Positions 46,212 through 53,627 of a stretch of 64,000 nt of DNA are shown piece by piece. Each line of letters opens with the position of its first letter. The first letter of the stretch is position 1. Position numbers and translations under genes: made by a program. The notes below the pieces were generated by a model, which worked only from the letters and a program-made list of their open reading frames with translations, was not told where the DNA came from and did no database searches. This DNA is from Mycolicibacterium sp. CBMA 247 (GTDB lineage Bacteria; Actinomycetota; Actinomycetes; Mycobacteriales; Mycobacteriaceae): contig NZ_VTGX01000001.1 of NCBI RefSeq assembly GCF_009729095.1, forward strand, positions 930,001 to 994,000, in the 5' to 3' direction.

Positions 46212-46934
46212 TCAGGCCGGCCGCGCCGGCGGCTGCGGTGCCAGCACCTCGATGTTCCCGTCCCGTTCCCGGACATCGAAGTGCGGCAATGGTTTCGGTG
46301 CGATCGGAAGTTGATGTGTGAGCACCTGGCCGGCCGGCGAGAACGACGTCACGTGGCACGGGCAGCGCAGGCTGTCCGCCGAGTCGTCGAACCACAGCTT
46401 GCAGCCCTGGTGGGTGCACACCCCGGACACCGCCTCGACCTTGCCGCCCGCCGCCCGCCGCACAAATCCAGAAACCGTCCCGAGGTCGAAGGGCCGCACC
46501 GAACCCTCGTCCAGCTCGGCGCTCTTCGCTACCGGCAGCCATGCCCCGTCGTTGGGCACCAGTTCGGACCCGTCAGCCTGCTGGGAGTCCGACGGGGCAC
46601 CCCTGCCGCCGGTCACCACATGATCGATCGAGACGGCTGCGACCGCTGCGGTCGCTGCCGCAGCGGTGCCGACGATGACCTGCCGACGGGTGGCCGACGG
46701 ACCATGGCGAGGAGGGGCCGGTTCGTCCGGCTGCTCTTGGGAAAGCTGTTGGGCGATACGGTTCTTCAGGTCTCCCACGAACTCTGGTCGTGGCTCATCG
46801 GCACCGGGCTGGGCTGCCCGCAGCTCGATCGCAGTGCGGATCTGGGCGGCGTCGAAGTCGTCGGCCGGGAAGGATTCCGGTCGGCGCCCGGCGAGTAGAT
46901 CGTCGACGTATTTGCGTACCCCGCGCCTGGTCAC
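46212..46934 (-). CDS. membrane-anchored Rieske protein, candidate anti-sigma factor
   Basis: This 240-residue protein has a cytoplasmic N-terminus of about 80 residues (FDAAQIRTAIELRAAQPGADEPRPEFVGDLKNRIAQ in pieces), a twin-arginine-like TRRQVIVG and a membrane segment (residues 85-103), then an external Rieske domain. The cluster ligands are Cys173, His175 (CTHQGC) and Cys191, His194 (CPCH), with Cys178 and Cys193 as the disulfide pair. It starts with GTGA overlap on the ECF sigma gene, the usual place of an anti-sigma factor. An N-terminal anti-sigma role with an extracytoplasmic redox sensor is inferred. Confidence 0.85.
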   Translation of the reverse strand: MTRRGVRKYVDDLLAGRRPESFPADDFDAAQIRTAIELRAAQPGADEPRPEFVGDLKNRIAQQLSQEQPDEPAPPRHGPSATRRQVIVGTAAAATAAVAAVSIDHVVTGGRGAPSDSQQADGSELVPNDGAWLPVAKSAELDEGSVRPFDLGTVSGFVRRAAGGKVEAVSGVCTHQGCKLWFDDSADSLRCPCHVTSFSPAGQVLTHQLPIAPKPLPHFDVRERDGNIEVLAPQPPARPA

Positions 46935-47467
46935 CGTGACTCTCCCTCGTTGATCTGAGCAGCCAGCCGCAGCGCCCGGTGCTGCAGCACCTTGGCGTTG
47001 GCAACGCTGACCCCCATGTCGTTCGCCGACTCACGTACCGAACGTCCCTGCAGGAAGCGCAGTTCCAGCACCCGACGATACTGCGGCGGCAGCTGTGCCA
47101 GGACCCCGGCGACGCGCTGCGGTGCGGTACTGATCTCGCTGTCCGGGGACCACTCCGGGGCGGCCACATCGTCGACGATCGCGGTGATCTCGCGTCCCAT
47201 GGTGGCTCGCCAGTGTGCGGCGAGCACGGTGCGGGCGGTGGCGCGCAGATAGGAGCGGACCTCGGCTACGCTCGCCGACAGCCGCAGCGGCCGAAGCGCG
47301 GCCAAGAACACCTCCGAGGTGAGGTCCTCGGCGTCGGCACGGCTACCCAGCCGCGCGTAGAGCAGCCGATACACCCACGTCATGTTGTCGTCGTACACGG
47401 CTTCCCAGCTCGGGTAACACGCCTCGGGCACGAGCCGCAGCTCCGGGCGGTCACGTCGGGCCGGCAT
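46931..47467 (-). CDS. ECF-type RNA polymerase sigma factor
   Basis: This 178-residue sigma factor has region 2 (VYRLLYARLGSRADAEDLTSEVFLAAL) and region 4 (AQLPPQYRRVLELRFLQGRSVRESANDMGVSVANAKVLQHRALRLA in pieces), with little between them, as in ECF factors. It is co-translated with the Rieske protein and divergent from the cupredoxin gene. A 22-nt motif on the minus strand upstream of this gene matches one on the plus strand upstream of the cupredoxin gene, which suggests it recognises both promoters, including its own. Confidence 0.92.
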   Translation of the reverse strand: MPARRDRPELRLVPEACYPSWEAVYDDNMTWVYRLLYARLGSRADAEDLTSEVFLAALRPLRLSASVAEVRSYLRATARTVLAAHWRATMGREITAIVDDVAAPEWSPDSEISTAPQRVAGVLAQLPPQYRRVLELRFLQGRSVRESANDMGVSVANAKVLQHRALRLAAQINEGESR

Positions 47468-47563
47468 CGAACATCCCCGGGATCCCCTGCCAGGACATCT
47501 GCACCATCACCGGCCACCCGCCTTTCGTCACGCGGTCGCGCTGGTGGACACAGCTCCGCACAC

Positions 47564-47585
47564 CTAGGTAGGGCAGCGGGTTACA
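47564..47585 (-). promoter_or_regulatory. matched 22-nt motif directed to the ECF sigma gene
   Basis: On the minus strand the sequence begins TGTAACCCG, then 7 nt, then TACCTAG. The plus-strand motif at 47662-47683 has TGTAACCCG, 7 nt, TATCTAG. Both have the same length and the ends match exactly except one base. The motif starts 97 bp before the sigma start codon. It is a candidate -35 region and -10 region of an autoregulated ECF promoter, or a regulator site. Confidence 0.6.
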
Positions 47586-47661
47586 CGCGAACGGCGTCCG
47601 CACCTCACCAGCATCCGCCCGGCGCCGCTTCCCCGGGCGGAAACGGCTGTGACAGCCGGCT

Positions 47662-47683
47662 TGTAACCCGGCTCGCTATCTAG
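47662..47683 (+). promoter_or_regulatory. matched 22-nt motif directed to the cupredoxin gene
   Basis: TGTAACCCG, 7 nt, TATCTAG, ending 43 bp before the cupredoxin ATG; see the mirror-image copy at 47564-47585. The 11-nt gap between GTAACC and CTAG is shorter than usual for an ECF promoter, so the true -10 may lie further downstream (TGGTGACCG). Confidence 0.6.
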
Positions 47684-47726
47684 TGGTGACCGTTCTGCAC
47701 CGCTCTCCCACACCGGAGGTTCCGTG

Positions 47727-48185
47727 ATGTTCAGAGGATCCCGAACAAGCGCTGTCATCGCCGCCGCCGTGATGACCTCAGCCACAGCGGCCGCGTGCTC
47801 GAGTGCACCGTCCGCGGCACCGCCGACGGTGAATTTCGGTCCCAACGGTGGCACCTCGGTCGGGATGGCCCCGATGGACGGGATGCGGTCGATGGGCCCG
47901 GCGGCACCGGCGAGCTCACCAACGGCCCCGGTCGCCGGCACCCCGGTGAACATCAACAACTTCGCATTCGTGCCGGCCACGTTGACAGTGCACCGCGGTG
48001 ACACCGTGACGTGGACCAATCACGATGAGGAACCGCACACCGTCGCCGCGGGAGACGGCTCGTTCCACTCCCCCGGTATGGACGCCAATGCCACCTACAG
48101 CTTCACCTTCACCACCCAGGGCAGCTACGACTACATCTGCTCTATGCATCCGTTCATGCACGGCACCGTGGTGGTGACATCGTGA
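47727..48185 (+). CDS. cupredoxin (plastocyanin-like), probable lipoprotein
   Basis: This 152-residue protein has a signal peptide ending in a lipobox-like TAAAC (Cys24) and a Pro/Met/Gly-rich linker with several methionines. Its type-1 copper site has His104 (EEPHTV), Cys138, His141 and Met144 (YICSMHPFMHG), ordered as in plastocyanins. It is probably an extracytoplasmic electron carrier or copper buffer. GGAGG lies 7 nt before the ATG. It overlaps the phosphoesterase gene (GTGA) and is divergent from the ECF sigma factor and Rieske protein. Confidence 0.9.
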   Translation: MFRGSRTSAVIAAAVMTSATAAACSSAPSAAPPTVNFGPNGGTSVGMAPMDGMRSMGPAAPASSPTAPVAGTPVNINNFAFVPATLTVHRGDTVTWTNHDEEPHTVAAGDGSFHSPGMDANATYSFTFTTQGSYDYICSMHPFMHGTVVVTS

Positions 48186-49099
48186 CGGATCCACACACCA
48201 TGACCCGCCGCCAACTCATCCGGCACGGCGCCTGGTTCGGTGCGGCGGTCGGTCTCGTCGTGGTCGGCGGCGAGGTCATCTCCCATGCCGCCACCGCGCC
48301 CACCGCGGATGTCGCGCGGCCGACGGTGCGTTTCGCTCAGGTCAGCGACAGCCACATCGGGTTCAACGGCACCGCCAACCCGGATGTGGCCGGCTCATTC
48401 GGCCGGGCCATCGACCAGATCAACTCACTGGGCTACACACCGGATTTCGTGATCCACACCGGCGATCTCACCCACCTGTCCACCCCCGCGCAGTTCGACC
48501 AGGTCAAGCAGATGATGCAGGGCCTCGACACACCGCACGTGTTCACCGTGCCCGGCGAACACGATTCCGTCGACGACGCGGGCCAGAAGTACCGGTCGGT
48601 GTTCGGGGCGGGTACCCGCGGCGACGGGTGGTACAGCTTCGACACCGCGGGGGTGCACGTCATCGGGCTGGTGAACACGCTGAACCTGAAGAAGCTCGGC
48701 CATCTCGGTGTCGATCAGCTCGAGTTCCTCCGCAAGGACACCGAACCGCTGTCGGCCGACACCCCGATCGTGGTGTTCAGCCACATCCCGTTGTTCGCGA
48801 TGTACCCGGACTGGGGCTGGGGCACCGACGACGCCACCCAGGCGCTGAGCTACCTACGCCGGTTCTCCTCGGTCACGTGCCTCAACGGGCATGTCCACCA
48901 ACTGTTCTCGAAGACCGAGGGCAATGTGACGTTCTACAGCGGTACCACCACGGCCTATCCGCTGCCGCATCCCGGCGACGGGCCGGCGCCCAAACCACTG
49001 ACACTTCCGGCCGGTCGCCTGCACGATGCGCTGGGCATCCGGGAAGTCACCTACACCAAGGGCACCACCGCACTGGCACTCAAGGAGGACAGGCTGTAA
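48182..49099 (+). CDS. Tat-exported metallophosphoesterase
   Basis: This 305-residue calcineurin-like phosphoesterase has a twin-arginine signal (MTRRQLIRHGAWFGAAVGLV) and motif order DSHIG, GDLTH, GEHD, SHIPLF and GHVHQ. The usual GNHD has become PGEHD, i.e. the metal/phosphate-contacting Asn is Glu, which may change activity. It is co-translated with the cupredoxin, and its Tat export implies it folds with metal before export. Substrate is unknown. It ends 9 bp before an SDR gene. Confidence 0.88.
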   Translation: MTDPHTMTRRQLIRHGAWFGAAVGLVVVGGEVISHAATAPTADVARPTVRFAQVSDSHIGFNGTANPDVAGSFGRAIDQINSLGYTPDFVIHTGDLTHLSTPAQFDQVKQMMQGLDTPHVFTVPGEHDSVDDAGQKYRSVFGAGTRGDGWYSFDTAGVHVIGLVNTLNLKKLGHLGVDQLEFLRKDTEPLSADTPIVVFSHIPLFAMYPDWGWGTDDATQALSYLRRFSSVTCLNGHVHQLFSKTEGNVTFYSGTTTAYPLPHPGDGPAPKPLTLPAGRLHDALGIREVTYTKGTTALALKEDRL

Positions 49100-49108
49100 T
49101 CATGAGGC

Positions 49109-49912
49109 ATGCAGATTGAGAACTCGGTTGCGATCATCACCGGTGCCGGATCAGGAATCGGCCGGGCACTGGCCGAATCGTTCGCCACGGCGGGCGCCCG
49201 GGTGGTGGCCTCCGACCTCGACGCGGAGTCGGCCGAACAGACCGCCGCACAGATCCGTTCGGCCGGCGGTGAGGCGCTCGGAGTCCAGGCTGACGCCAGC
49301 GCCGCTTCCGACATCGAGGCGCTGACCGCCACCGCGTTCGGCCCGGCCGACATCTATGTCGCCAACGCCGGAATCCTCGGCGCGCCGGGCCTCGGCACCG
49401 ACGCACAGTGGGACAGCATTCTCGACGTCAATCTGCGCGCACACGTCCGAGCGGCGCAAGTGCTTGTCCCGCAATGGTTGTCCCGGGGCGGCGGGTACTT
49501 CGTGTCGGTCGCCTCGGCGGCCGGTCTGCTGTCCCAGATCGGTGCGGCCGGATACGCCGTGACCAAGCACGCCGCAGTCGGCTTCTCCGAATGGCTGGCG
49601 ATCACGTACGGCGATGACGGCGTCGGGGTCAGCTGCGTCTGCCCGCTGGGGGTGGACACCCCGCTGCTCGACGCGGTACGTGGAGCAAGTGACACCGACT
49701 CCCTGATCGGCGCGGCGTCGATCGTGCAGTCCGGCGAGGTCATCAGTGCCCAGGATGTCGCGACGGCCACCGTAGAGGCGGTCAAGGCCGGGCAGTTCCT
49801 GGTATTACCGCACCCACAGGTGCTCGATATGTATCGCCACAAGGGCTCGGATTACGACCGGTGGATTGCCGGGATGCGCCGCTACCAGCGGTCACTGCGC
49901 CCCGGCCGCTGA
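49109..49912 (+). CDS. short-chain dehydrogenase/reductase
   Basis: This 267-residue SDR has the nucleotide loop ITGAGSGIGRALAE, ANAGIL, and the catalytic Ser and YAVTKHAAVGF with Tyr and Lys. An acidic residue after the second strand (ASDLDAES) favours NAD(H) over NADP(H). The substrate is unknown. It is parallel to the phosphoesterase gene 9 bp upstream. The last 21 bp overlap the convergent LMF-like gene. Confidence 0.87.
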   Translation: MQIENSVAIITGAGSGIGRALAESFATAGARVVASDLDAESAEQTAAQIRSAGGEALGVQADASAASDIEALTATAFGPADIYVANAGILGAPGLGTDAQWDSILDVNLRAHVRAAQVLVPQWLSRGGGYFVSVASAAGLLSQIGAAGYAVTKHAAVGFSEWLAITYGDDGVGVSCVCPLGVDTPLLDAVRGASDTDSLIGAASIVQSGEVISAQDVATATVEAVKAGQFLVLPHPQVLDMYRHKGSDYDRWIAGMRRYQRSLRPGR

Positions 49913-51343
49913 GCGGCCGGCCGACAGCAGTGATTGCGGCGGAACGTAAACGCCCAGCGAAATACGGTGCCACCAGACGTGATCGCGGCGCAGCTCGGTC
50001 CAGGTGCTGAACTGGTACCGGTACAGCCGGGCCCGGACATAGCGTGGCGGATCATCGGGGAACGGGTTGCTCCGGAGCAGCTTCACCGTGTCTCGGTCGT
50101 TCTCCAGCAGTCTGGTCAGCAGCAGGCGCAGCCAGCCGTGGCCGTACGCCGGTGAGATGGCCGCGAACCACATCAGCCAGTCCAGCCGCAGGTGATAGGG
50201 CGCGAACTGGCGCGGACATCGACGAACATCGCCGGGCTTGCCCTTGAACTCGTATTCCTTCCACACGGTGTGCTCGCTCAGCCGCACCTCCGACGTACCC
50301 TCCAATACCACCTCATCGCGGGCGCGGCCGACGGTGCCGAACGCCCCGTAGGAATTCACCAGGTGATAGCGGTTGTAGGAGGCGTTCATCCGCTGCCGTC
50401 TGGAGATGAGGTTGCGCACCGGCCAGTAGCTCAAGCAGGCCACCGCCGCGGCAAACCCGACCACCACGACGACGAACCATACTGGGGTCTGGCCGAATTG
50501 GTGTCCAGACACCGGAAGAAGCATCGCCGCAGTGGAATCCGAGAGCGCGCTGAACGCCAGCACGATGGTGATCCAGTTGAGCCAGGCGAAGTTTCCCGAT
50601 GCCACCAGCCACAGCTGGGTGACCATCACGACGATCGCCGCCGCGCTGGCCACCGGCTGCGGTGTGAACAAGACAAACGGCACGACGAGTTGGGCGAAGT
50701 GGTTGCCGGCCACCTCGATTCGGTGCAACGGCTTGGGTAGGTGGTGGAAGAACCAGCTCAGCGGGCCGGGCATGGGTTGTGTCTCGTGGTGGTAGTACAG
50801 GCACGTCAGGTTGCGCCAGCACGGGTCACCGCGCAGCTTGATCAGCCCGGCGCCGAACTCGACGCGGAACAACAGCCAGCGGGCCAGCCACAGCACCAGC
50901 AGCGGGGGGCCGACATCGTCGTTGCCCAGGAACGCCACCAGGAACCCGGCTTCCAGCAACAGGGATTCCCAACCGAACGAGTACCACGTCTGCCCGACGT
51001 TGACGATCGACAGGTACAACGCCCACACGAGCAGCCAGGTCAGCATCGCGGCCCACAACGGCACCATGTCGCCGACGCCCGCGAGCAGGGCCGCCGAGAG
51101 AAGCGCACCGGCTGCGCACACCGCGGCGAAGAAGCGGTCCGAGTAGTGGAGTTGGAACATACTCGGGGCGCGCCGGAACGAGTTGAGCCTCAGGAATCGG
51201 GGTATCGGCAGCAGCCCCCGCTCGCCGAGAAGCCCACGGAACTGCCGAGCCGCCGTGATGAACGCGATCAGGTAGATCGCGGCGGTCCCCCGCTGCAACA
51301 CCTGTCTGGCCAACCAGTATTCAGGTGCGATGAACCATTCCAT
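49892..51343 (-). CDS. lipase maturation factor (LMF1-like) membrane protein
   Basis: This 483-residue polytopic protein has an N-terminal part with about 6-8 membrane segments (MEWFIAPEYWLARQVLQRG, then repeated hydrophobic helices) and the LMF family motifs: FGWESLLLEAGF, RWLLFRVEFGAGLIKLRGDPCWRNLTCLYYHHETQPMPGP in pieces, and the C-terminal APYHLRLDWLMWFAA. The family in animals assists lipase folding; in mycobacteria the role is unknown. The C-terminal region contains WKEYEFKGKPGDV and RYQFSTW, also family-typical. Confidence 0.85.
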   Translation of the reverse strand: MEWFIAPEYWLARQVLQRGTAAIYLIAFITAARQFRGLLGERGLLPIPRFLRLNSFRRAPSMFQLHYSDRFFAAVCAAGALLSAALLAGVGDMVPLWAAMLTWLLVWALYLSIVNVGQTWYSFGWESLLLEAGFLVAFLGNDDVGPPLLVLWLARWLLFRVEFGAGLIKLRGDPCWRNLTCLYYHHETQPMPGPLSWFFHHLPKPLHRIEVAGNHFAQLVVPFVLFTPQPVASAAAIVVMVTQLWLVASGNFAWLNWITIVLAFSALSDSTAAMLLPVSGHQFGQTPVWFVVVVVGFAAAVACLSYWPVRNLISRRQRMNASYNRYHLVNSYGAFGTVGRARDEVVLEGTSEVRLSEHTVWKEYEFKGKPGDVRRCPRQFAPYHLRLDWLMWFAAISPAYGHGWLRLLLTRLLENDRDTVKLLRSNPFPDDPPRYVRARLYRYQFSTWTELRRDHVWWHRISLGVYVPPQSLLSAGRSAAGAQ

Positions 51344-51423
51344 ACGCGGACCTCGAACGATGCGGGTCTGTCCACGATGACGCTACGCCGATTCGGGGCG
51401 TTTCACGCCGAGTACGCCACTCG

Positions 51424-52818
51424 TTAGCGTCGGCGCAGCCCGAGCCGGAATCCGGACGGCATCATCGTCAGGCGCTCCTGGACCTGCAACCGGTAGTCCG
51501 GATCGGCGGTCAGGTCATAACGCCGGATCAGCACCGCCAACATCAGCACCGCCTCGTGGAGCGCGAACTGTCTTCCGATGCACGATCTTTCACCGGTGCC
51601 GAACGGCTTGTACAGTCCGCCGGGGCGGGCCCGCATCTGCTCGGGGGCGAACCGGTCCGGGTCGAATGCCTCCGGGTCGGACCCCCAGCGCGGGTCACGG
51701 TGCAGGGTTGAGCTCAGCGCCAGCGCCCACTCGCCCTTGCGCATCGGATGGATTCCGGCGAGCACGGTGTCCTGGCGGGCAGCGCGGTAGTAGGCGGGCA
51801 CCGTCGGCTGCAACCGCAGCGCCTCGTCGAGAACCCGCCGGACGTACCGCAGCTTGGCGATCTTCTCGAACTCGGGCCGCGGTTCCTCACCCCACACCTC
51901 ATCGACCTCGTCGCGGGCACGAGAGAACACCTCGGGATGCCGCGACAGGAAATACAGCGCGAACGACATTGCGCCGGAGGTAGTTTCATGTCCGGCGATC
52001 AGAAAATTGATCAGCTGATAGCGGATGTTGGCGGCATCCAGGTCGGACTCCAGCATGATCTGCAGCAGATCGTCATGGCTGCCCGATCGCTGCGCACGCC
52101 GCATGGAGACGATGTCGTCGGCCAGCCCATGCAGATAATGCGCGTCGCGGCGGACCCGGCGCTCGTAGCGCCGGTAGACGAAGGCGGGCAGGAAGGTTTC
52201 GCGCAACACCCCGATGCGGTCGGCGCCCAATAACGCGGACACCATGTGAGCGACGAACGGGTGCACGGCGTCGCTCTGGAAACACCCGAACGAATAGCCG
52301 GCTGTACACCGCCCGATGGTCTCCAACGTGACCCTGGTGGTGTCGGCCGAGACATCGACGGTGTCGTCCCGATCGGCGCGCTGGTCCCAATGGTCGGTCA
52401 GCTCGCCGGCGACGTCGAACATCACCGAGTGGTAGCGACGCATCGCGGCCTGACTGAACGCGGGCATCAGCAGCTGATGGGCCTTGAGCCAGTTCGGTTC
52501 GTCGTTGTAGGCGGTGAACAGCCCGTCGCCCGCGACGATCCGCAGTGCCTCGATATCGGGGCCCACGTGCTTGCAGAACCGGGTTTCGTCGTTGAGGTCA
52601 TTGACCGCGTCGGCACCTGTGGCCACCACGTAGCGGGCACCCATGAAGCGGAATTCGCAGATCGGCCCGAGCTCGGCCATGCCCATCGCGTTCTGCATCG
52701 ACGAGTCGGGCTGCAGACCGAAGACGTCGCCGAGCAATGGCACTCGCCGCGGCGGGTGGGGCAGTTTCGGGTACTTCGCATCCTCCGGGGGTGAGGTCCG
52801 CGCGCCCACGACGGTCAT
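51424..52818 (-). CDS. cytochrome P450 (CYP102-like heme domain)
   Basis: This 464-residue P450 resembles the heme domain of CYP102-type fatty acid hydroxylases. The I-helix has AGHETTSGAM, the ExxR pair is in EALRLQPTVP, and the cysteine ligand is in FGTGERSCIGRQFALHE. There is no fused reductase domain, so it needs external electron donors; none is next to it. The N-terminal proline-rich start PHPPRRVPLLGDVFGLQ is typical. It is divergent from a TetR gene across 98 bp with a possible operator, so it is probably inducible. Confidence 0.92.
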   Translation of the reverse strand: MTVVGARTSPPEDAKYPKLPHPPRRVPLLGDVFGLQPDSSMQNAMGMAELGPICEFRFMGARYVVATGADAVNDLNDETRFCKHVGPDIEALRIVAGDGLFTAYNDEPNWLKAHQLLMPAFSQAAMRRYHSVMFDVAGELTDHWDQRADRDDTVDVSADTTRVTLETIGRCTAGYSFGCFQSDAVHPFVAHMVSALLGADRIGVLRETFLPAFVYRRYERRVRRDAHYLHGLADDIVSMRRAQRSGSHDDLLQIMLESDLDAANIRYQLINFLIAGHETTSGAMSFALYFLSRHPEVFSRARDEVDEVWGEEPRPEFEKIAKLRYVRRVLDEALRLQPTVPAYYRAARQDTVLAGIHPMRKGEWALALSSTLHRDPRWGSDPEAFDPDRFAPEQMRARPGGLYKPFGTGERSCIGRQFALHEAVLMLAVLIRRYDLTADPDYRLQVQERLTMMPSGFRLGLRRR

Positions 52819-52835
52819 ATCGTCAGGATTCCGAC

Positions 52836-52855
52836 CTTGTTATACATGTGTCAAG
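52836..52855. promoter_or_regulatory. possible operator/promoter between P450 and tetR
   Basis: CTTGTTATACATGTGTCAAG has CTTG/CAAG ends and a central ACATGT palindrome but is not a perfect dyad. On the minus strand it contains TATAAC (52846-52841), a fair -10 for the P450 gene. Confidence 0.35.
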
Positions 52856-52916
52856 TAAGGCCCTCCGCCACCCGCGCTTCGCCGACGATGAACAGCCGTG
52901 AAGTTAAGCTGCAGGC

Positions 52917-53570
52917 GTGGGTGCCGAGTCGAGACGCCGACTCTCCCCCGCCGACAGACGCAACGAGCTGCTGGCGCTGGGAGCAGAGGTGTTCGGCCAG
53001 CGGCCGTATGACGAGGTTCGCATCGACGAGATCGCCGAACGCGCCGGGGTGTCGCGGGCCCTGATGTACCACTACTTCCCCGACAAGCGGGCCTTCTTCG
53101 CCGCGGTGGTGCGCGCCGAGGGTGAGCGCTTGTTCGAGGCCACGAGCACCCCTCCCGAGCCTGGTCAGAGCCTGTTCGGCCAGCTGCGCTCCGGCGTGCT
53201 GGCCTACCTGCGCTACGACGAGGAGCACCCGCACGGCGCATGGGCGGCGTACATGGGCCTGGGCCGCACCGACCCGGTGCTTCGCGGCGTCGACGATATC
53301 GACAATGATCGCCAGGCTGACCGGATCATGAGCCGGATCGGCGACGCGATATCCGAGCCGCTGGACGTCAAGGTCGAACGCGATCTGAGGGCCACCGTCT
53401 ACGGCTGGCTGGCCCTGACCTTCGAGATGTGCCGGCAACGGCTCAAGGACCCGTCGATCGACGCGGGTTTCGTTGCCGACAGTTGCGCGCACGCCCTGCT
53501 CGACGCCATCGGCCGGGTGCCGGGATTGCCCGGCGAACTGGTCTGCGCGGCATCCCCGGAGCACCGCTGA
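52917..53570 (+). CDS. TetR family regulator (Rv3295 type)
   Basis: This 217-residue regulator has an N-terminal helix-turn-helix (residues 12-58: RRNELLALGAEVFGQRPYDEVRIDEIAERAGVSRALMYHYFPDK in pieces, recognition helix RALMYHYF) and a C-terminal ligand domain. It precedes lhr, as Rv3295 does in M. tuberculosis, and is divergent from the P450, which it may control. The start is GTG at 52917. Confidence 0.9.
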   Translation: MGAESRRRLSPADRRNELLALGAEVFGQRPYDEVRIDEIAERAGVSRALMYHYFPDKRAFFAAVVRAEGERLFEATSTPPEPGQSLFGQLRSGVLAYLRYDEEHPHGAWAAYMGLGRTDPVLRGVDDIDNDRQADRIMSRIGDAISEPLDVKVERDLRATVYGWLALTFEMCRQRLKDPSIDAGFVADSCAHALLDAIGRVPGLPGELVCAASPEHR

Positions 53571-53627
53571 CCAGGCGGGTGAGAACGATCCGCGAGATCT
53601 GTCGGTACCGCGCGGCAGTATGACTAG

